The translations under genes were made by a program, and so were the position numbers. From Emiliania huxleyi CCMP1516 (lineage: Eukaryota > Haptophyta > Isochrysidales > Noelaerhabdaceae): DNA of 33,916 bases. Location of the stretch: contig NW_005201551.1 in NCBI RefSeq assembly GCF_000372725.1, positions 114,792 through 148,707 of the forward strand. The letters run 5' to 3'. This document shows positions 33,265 to 33,916 of this stretch, in pieces. Each line of letters starts with the position of its first letter. Positions within the stretch are counted from its first letter, which is position 1. The notes under the pieces are model-generated. The model was given only the letters and a program-made list of their open reading frames with translations. It was not told where the DNA came from and searched no databases.

Positions 33265-33332
33265 TTGTCCAGACAGTGTCCAGACAGCGTCCAGACAGCG
33301 TCCAGACAGCGTCCAGACAGCGTCCAGACAGC
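33265..33332 (+). repeat. TCCAGACAGCG tandem repeat, about 6 copies
   Basis: 11-bp units run GTCCAGACAGTGTCCAGACA through CCAGACAGCGGCAC. It lies in a probable intron after CGAPAPV. Confidence 0.85.
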
Positions 33333-33462
33333 GGCACATGGCTCCACTCTTCACAGTAAAGTCTCGCAGTCGTGGCCGGACGACCCCTGACAGCACCCCT
33401 GCCGAGGCCACTCCCCACCCACCCACCCACCCACCCACCCATCCACACAAACAAATCGCGGT

Positions 33463-33741
33463 TTCTACCACGACGCGATCTTTGTCAAGCGCAACAACTT
33501 CAACCTGCTGCTCCACGAGACGTTCGGCGGCGGCTTCTCGCCCACCGCCGTTCTCAAGCTGCGCCGCCTCGCACGCAAAGTCGCGCGCGGCAGCGTTGAC
33601 CGCACGGCCTACTCGCCCAAGTACTCGCTCTCTTTTATGTCCCACCATGCAGAGCGCATCTCTCTCTCTGTTGTGCGAGGCGTGAACCGCGCCATTCGCT
33701 CTCACCTGGCAACCCTGTCTGCACGTCTCGCGCGCGCGTGA
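33463..33741 (+). CDS. Mobile or shared C-terminal domain (ETFGG type), copy D
   Basis: The frame reads GFYHDAIFVKRNNFNLLLHE, TFGGGFSPTAVLKLRRLARK, YSPKYSLSFMSHHAERISLS and VVRGVNRAIRSHLATLSARL, ending ARA-stop at 33739-33741. It keeps LLxETFGG and the later (S/A)xRxS(V/L) core of copies A-C. The neighbouring upstream coding sequence is the cysteine-rich gene, so this may be its last exon; the acceptor is probably within 33440-33462, after an ACCC microsatellite. In this copy the domain looks like part of a host-type gene rather than an isolated relic. Confidence 0.55.
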   Translation, partial: FYHDAIFVKRNNFNLLLHETFGGGFSPTAVLKLRRLARKVARGSVDRTAYSPKYSLSFMSHHAERISLSVVRGVNRAIRSHLATLSARLARA

Positions 33742-33916
33742 ACAGGGCTCCAGGCCCCAAATTACGTGTGAGTGTTAGAGTTGTTTGGTATTGCTAAAAA
33801 TCTCTCTCCCATCCACACGCCGCTTTCTTTACTTGCCATTGAGGGGGGGGGGGGGGGTGCGTCTAGACAGCAGAACTAAGAGAACTTGAGAACTTGAAGT
33901 TTGAACTTGTAGTTTT
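33742..33916. other. Right-edge non-coding sequence
   Basis: 3' flank with AT-richer DNA, a poly-G run (33842-33857) and AACTTGA repeats at the edge. No gene recognised. Confidence 0.5.

Overview
This window looks like nuclear DNA of a GC-rich unicellular alga. A haptophyte is my first guess; a dinoflagellate or another alga rich in introners is possible. The evidence is intron-dense genes, many GC-AG as well as GT-AG introns of about 65-80 nt, acceptors almost always followed by G, GC-rich coding DNA, long (GT)n tracts and DEGCKALAAAL-type leucine-rich repeats. I see no bacterial operons, rRNA, convincing tRNA or CRISPR array.

Layout. (1) 12455 to the left edge, minus strand: a very large VPS13-like lipid-transfer protein gene. 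Its chorein N-terminus is reconstructed exon by exon (12455-10533 onward), a C2 domain lies at about 8516-7364, and middle VPS13 repeats continue past the edge. (2) 12.6-17 kb: an inverted pair of about 504-bp, roughly 99% identical copies of a mobile C-terminal domain flanks a gene (13.6-15.1 kb) that joins a HET/TIR-like domain to leucine-rich repeats. (3) 23023-18291, minus strand: a complete ABCB half-transporter, resolved here into 14 exons (about 760 aa), with an unusual extracytoplasmic insertion between TM5 and TM6. (4) 23.9-23.4 kb, minus strand: another copy of the mobile C-terminal domain. (5) 26.46-27.74 kb, plus strand: a two-exon protein of unknown function. (6) 28.17-30.69 kb, plus strand: a membrane-anchored protein with collagen-like and polyproline segments and a TAP-family serine hydrolase domain. 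(7) 31.1-33.7 kb, plus strand: a cysteine-rich gene split by a 1483-nt intron that carries an antisense ORF, followed by a fourth copy of the mobile domain.

The most interesting system is how the introns are built. Nearly every intron I could place in the VPS13-like gene, and several in the ABC gene, is flanked by a direct duplication of exon sequence (about 8-36 bp). The 5' splice site lies in one copy and the 3' exon starts with the other. The inserted cores fall into a few dispersed families: A, a 40-60 bp core ending TGTGAACAG; B, GAGATTGCCC repeats; C, AT-rich TTAATTA-type; D, a TACCTTACC element with a (GT)n tail; F, telomere-like CCCTAA. Several sites were hit two or three times in series. 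This is the signature of introner-like intron gain, with more than one family active at once, and it is the finding I would follow first. Gene functions are assigned by recognising family motifs; exon joins are by reading-frame logic and have no transcript support here.
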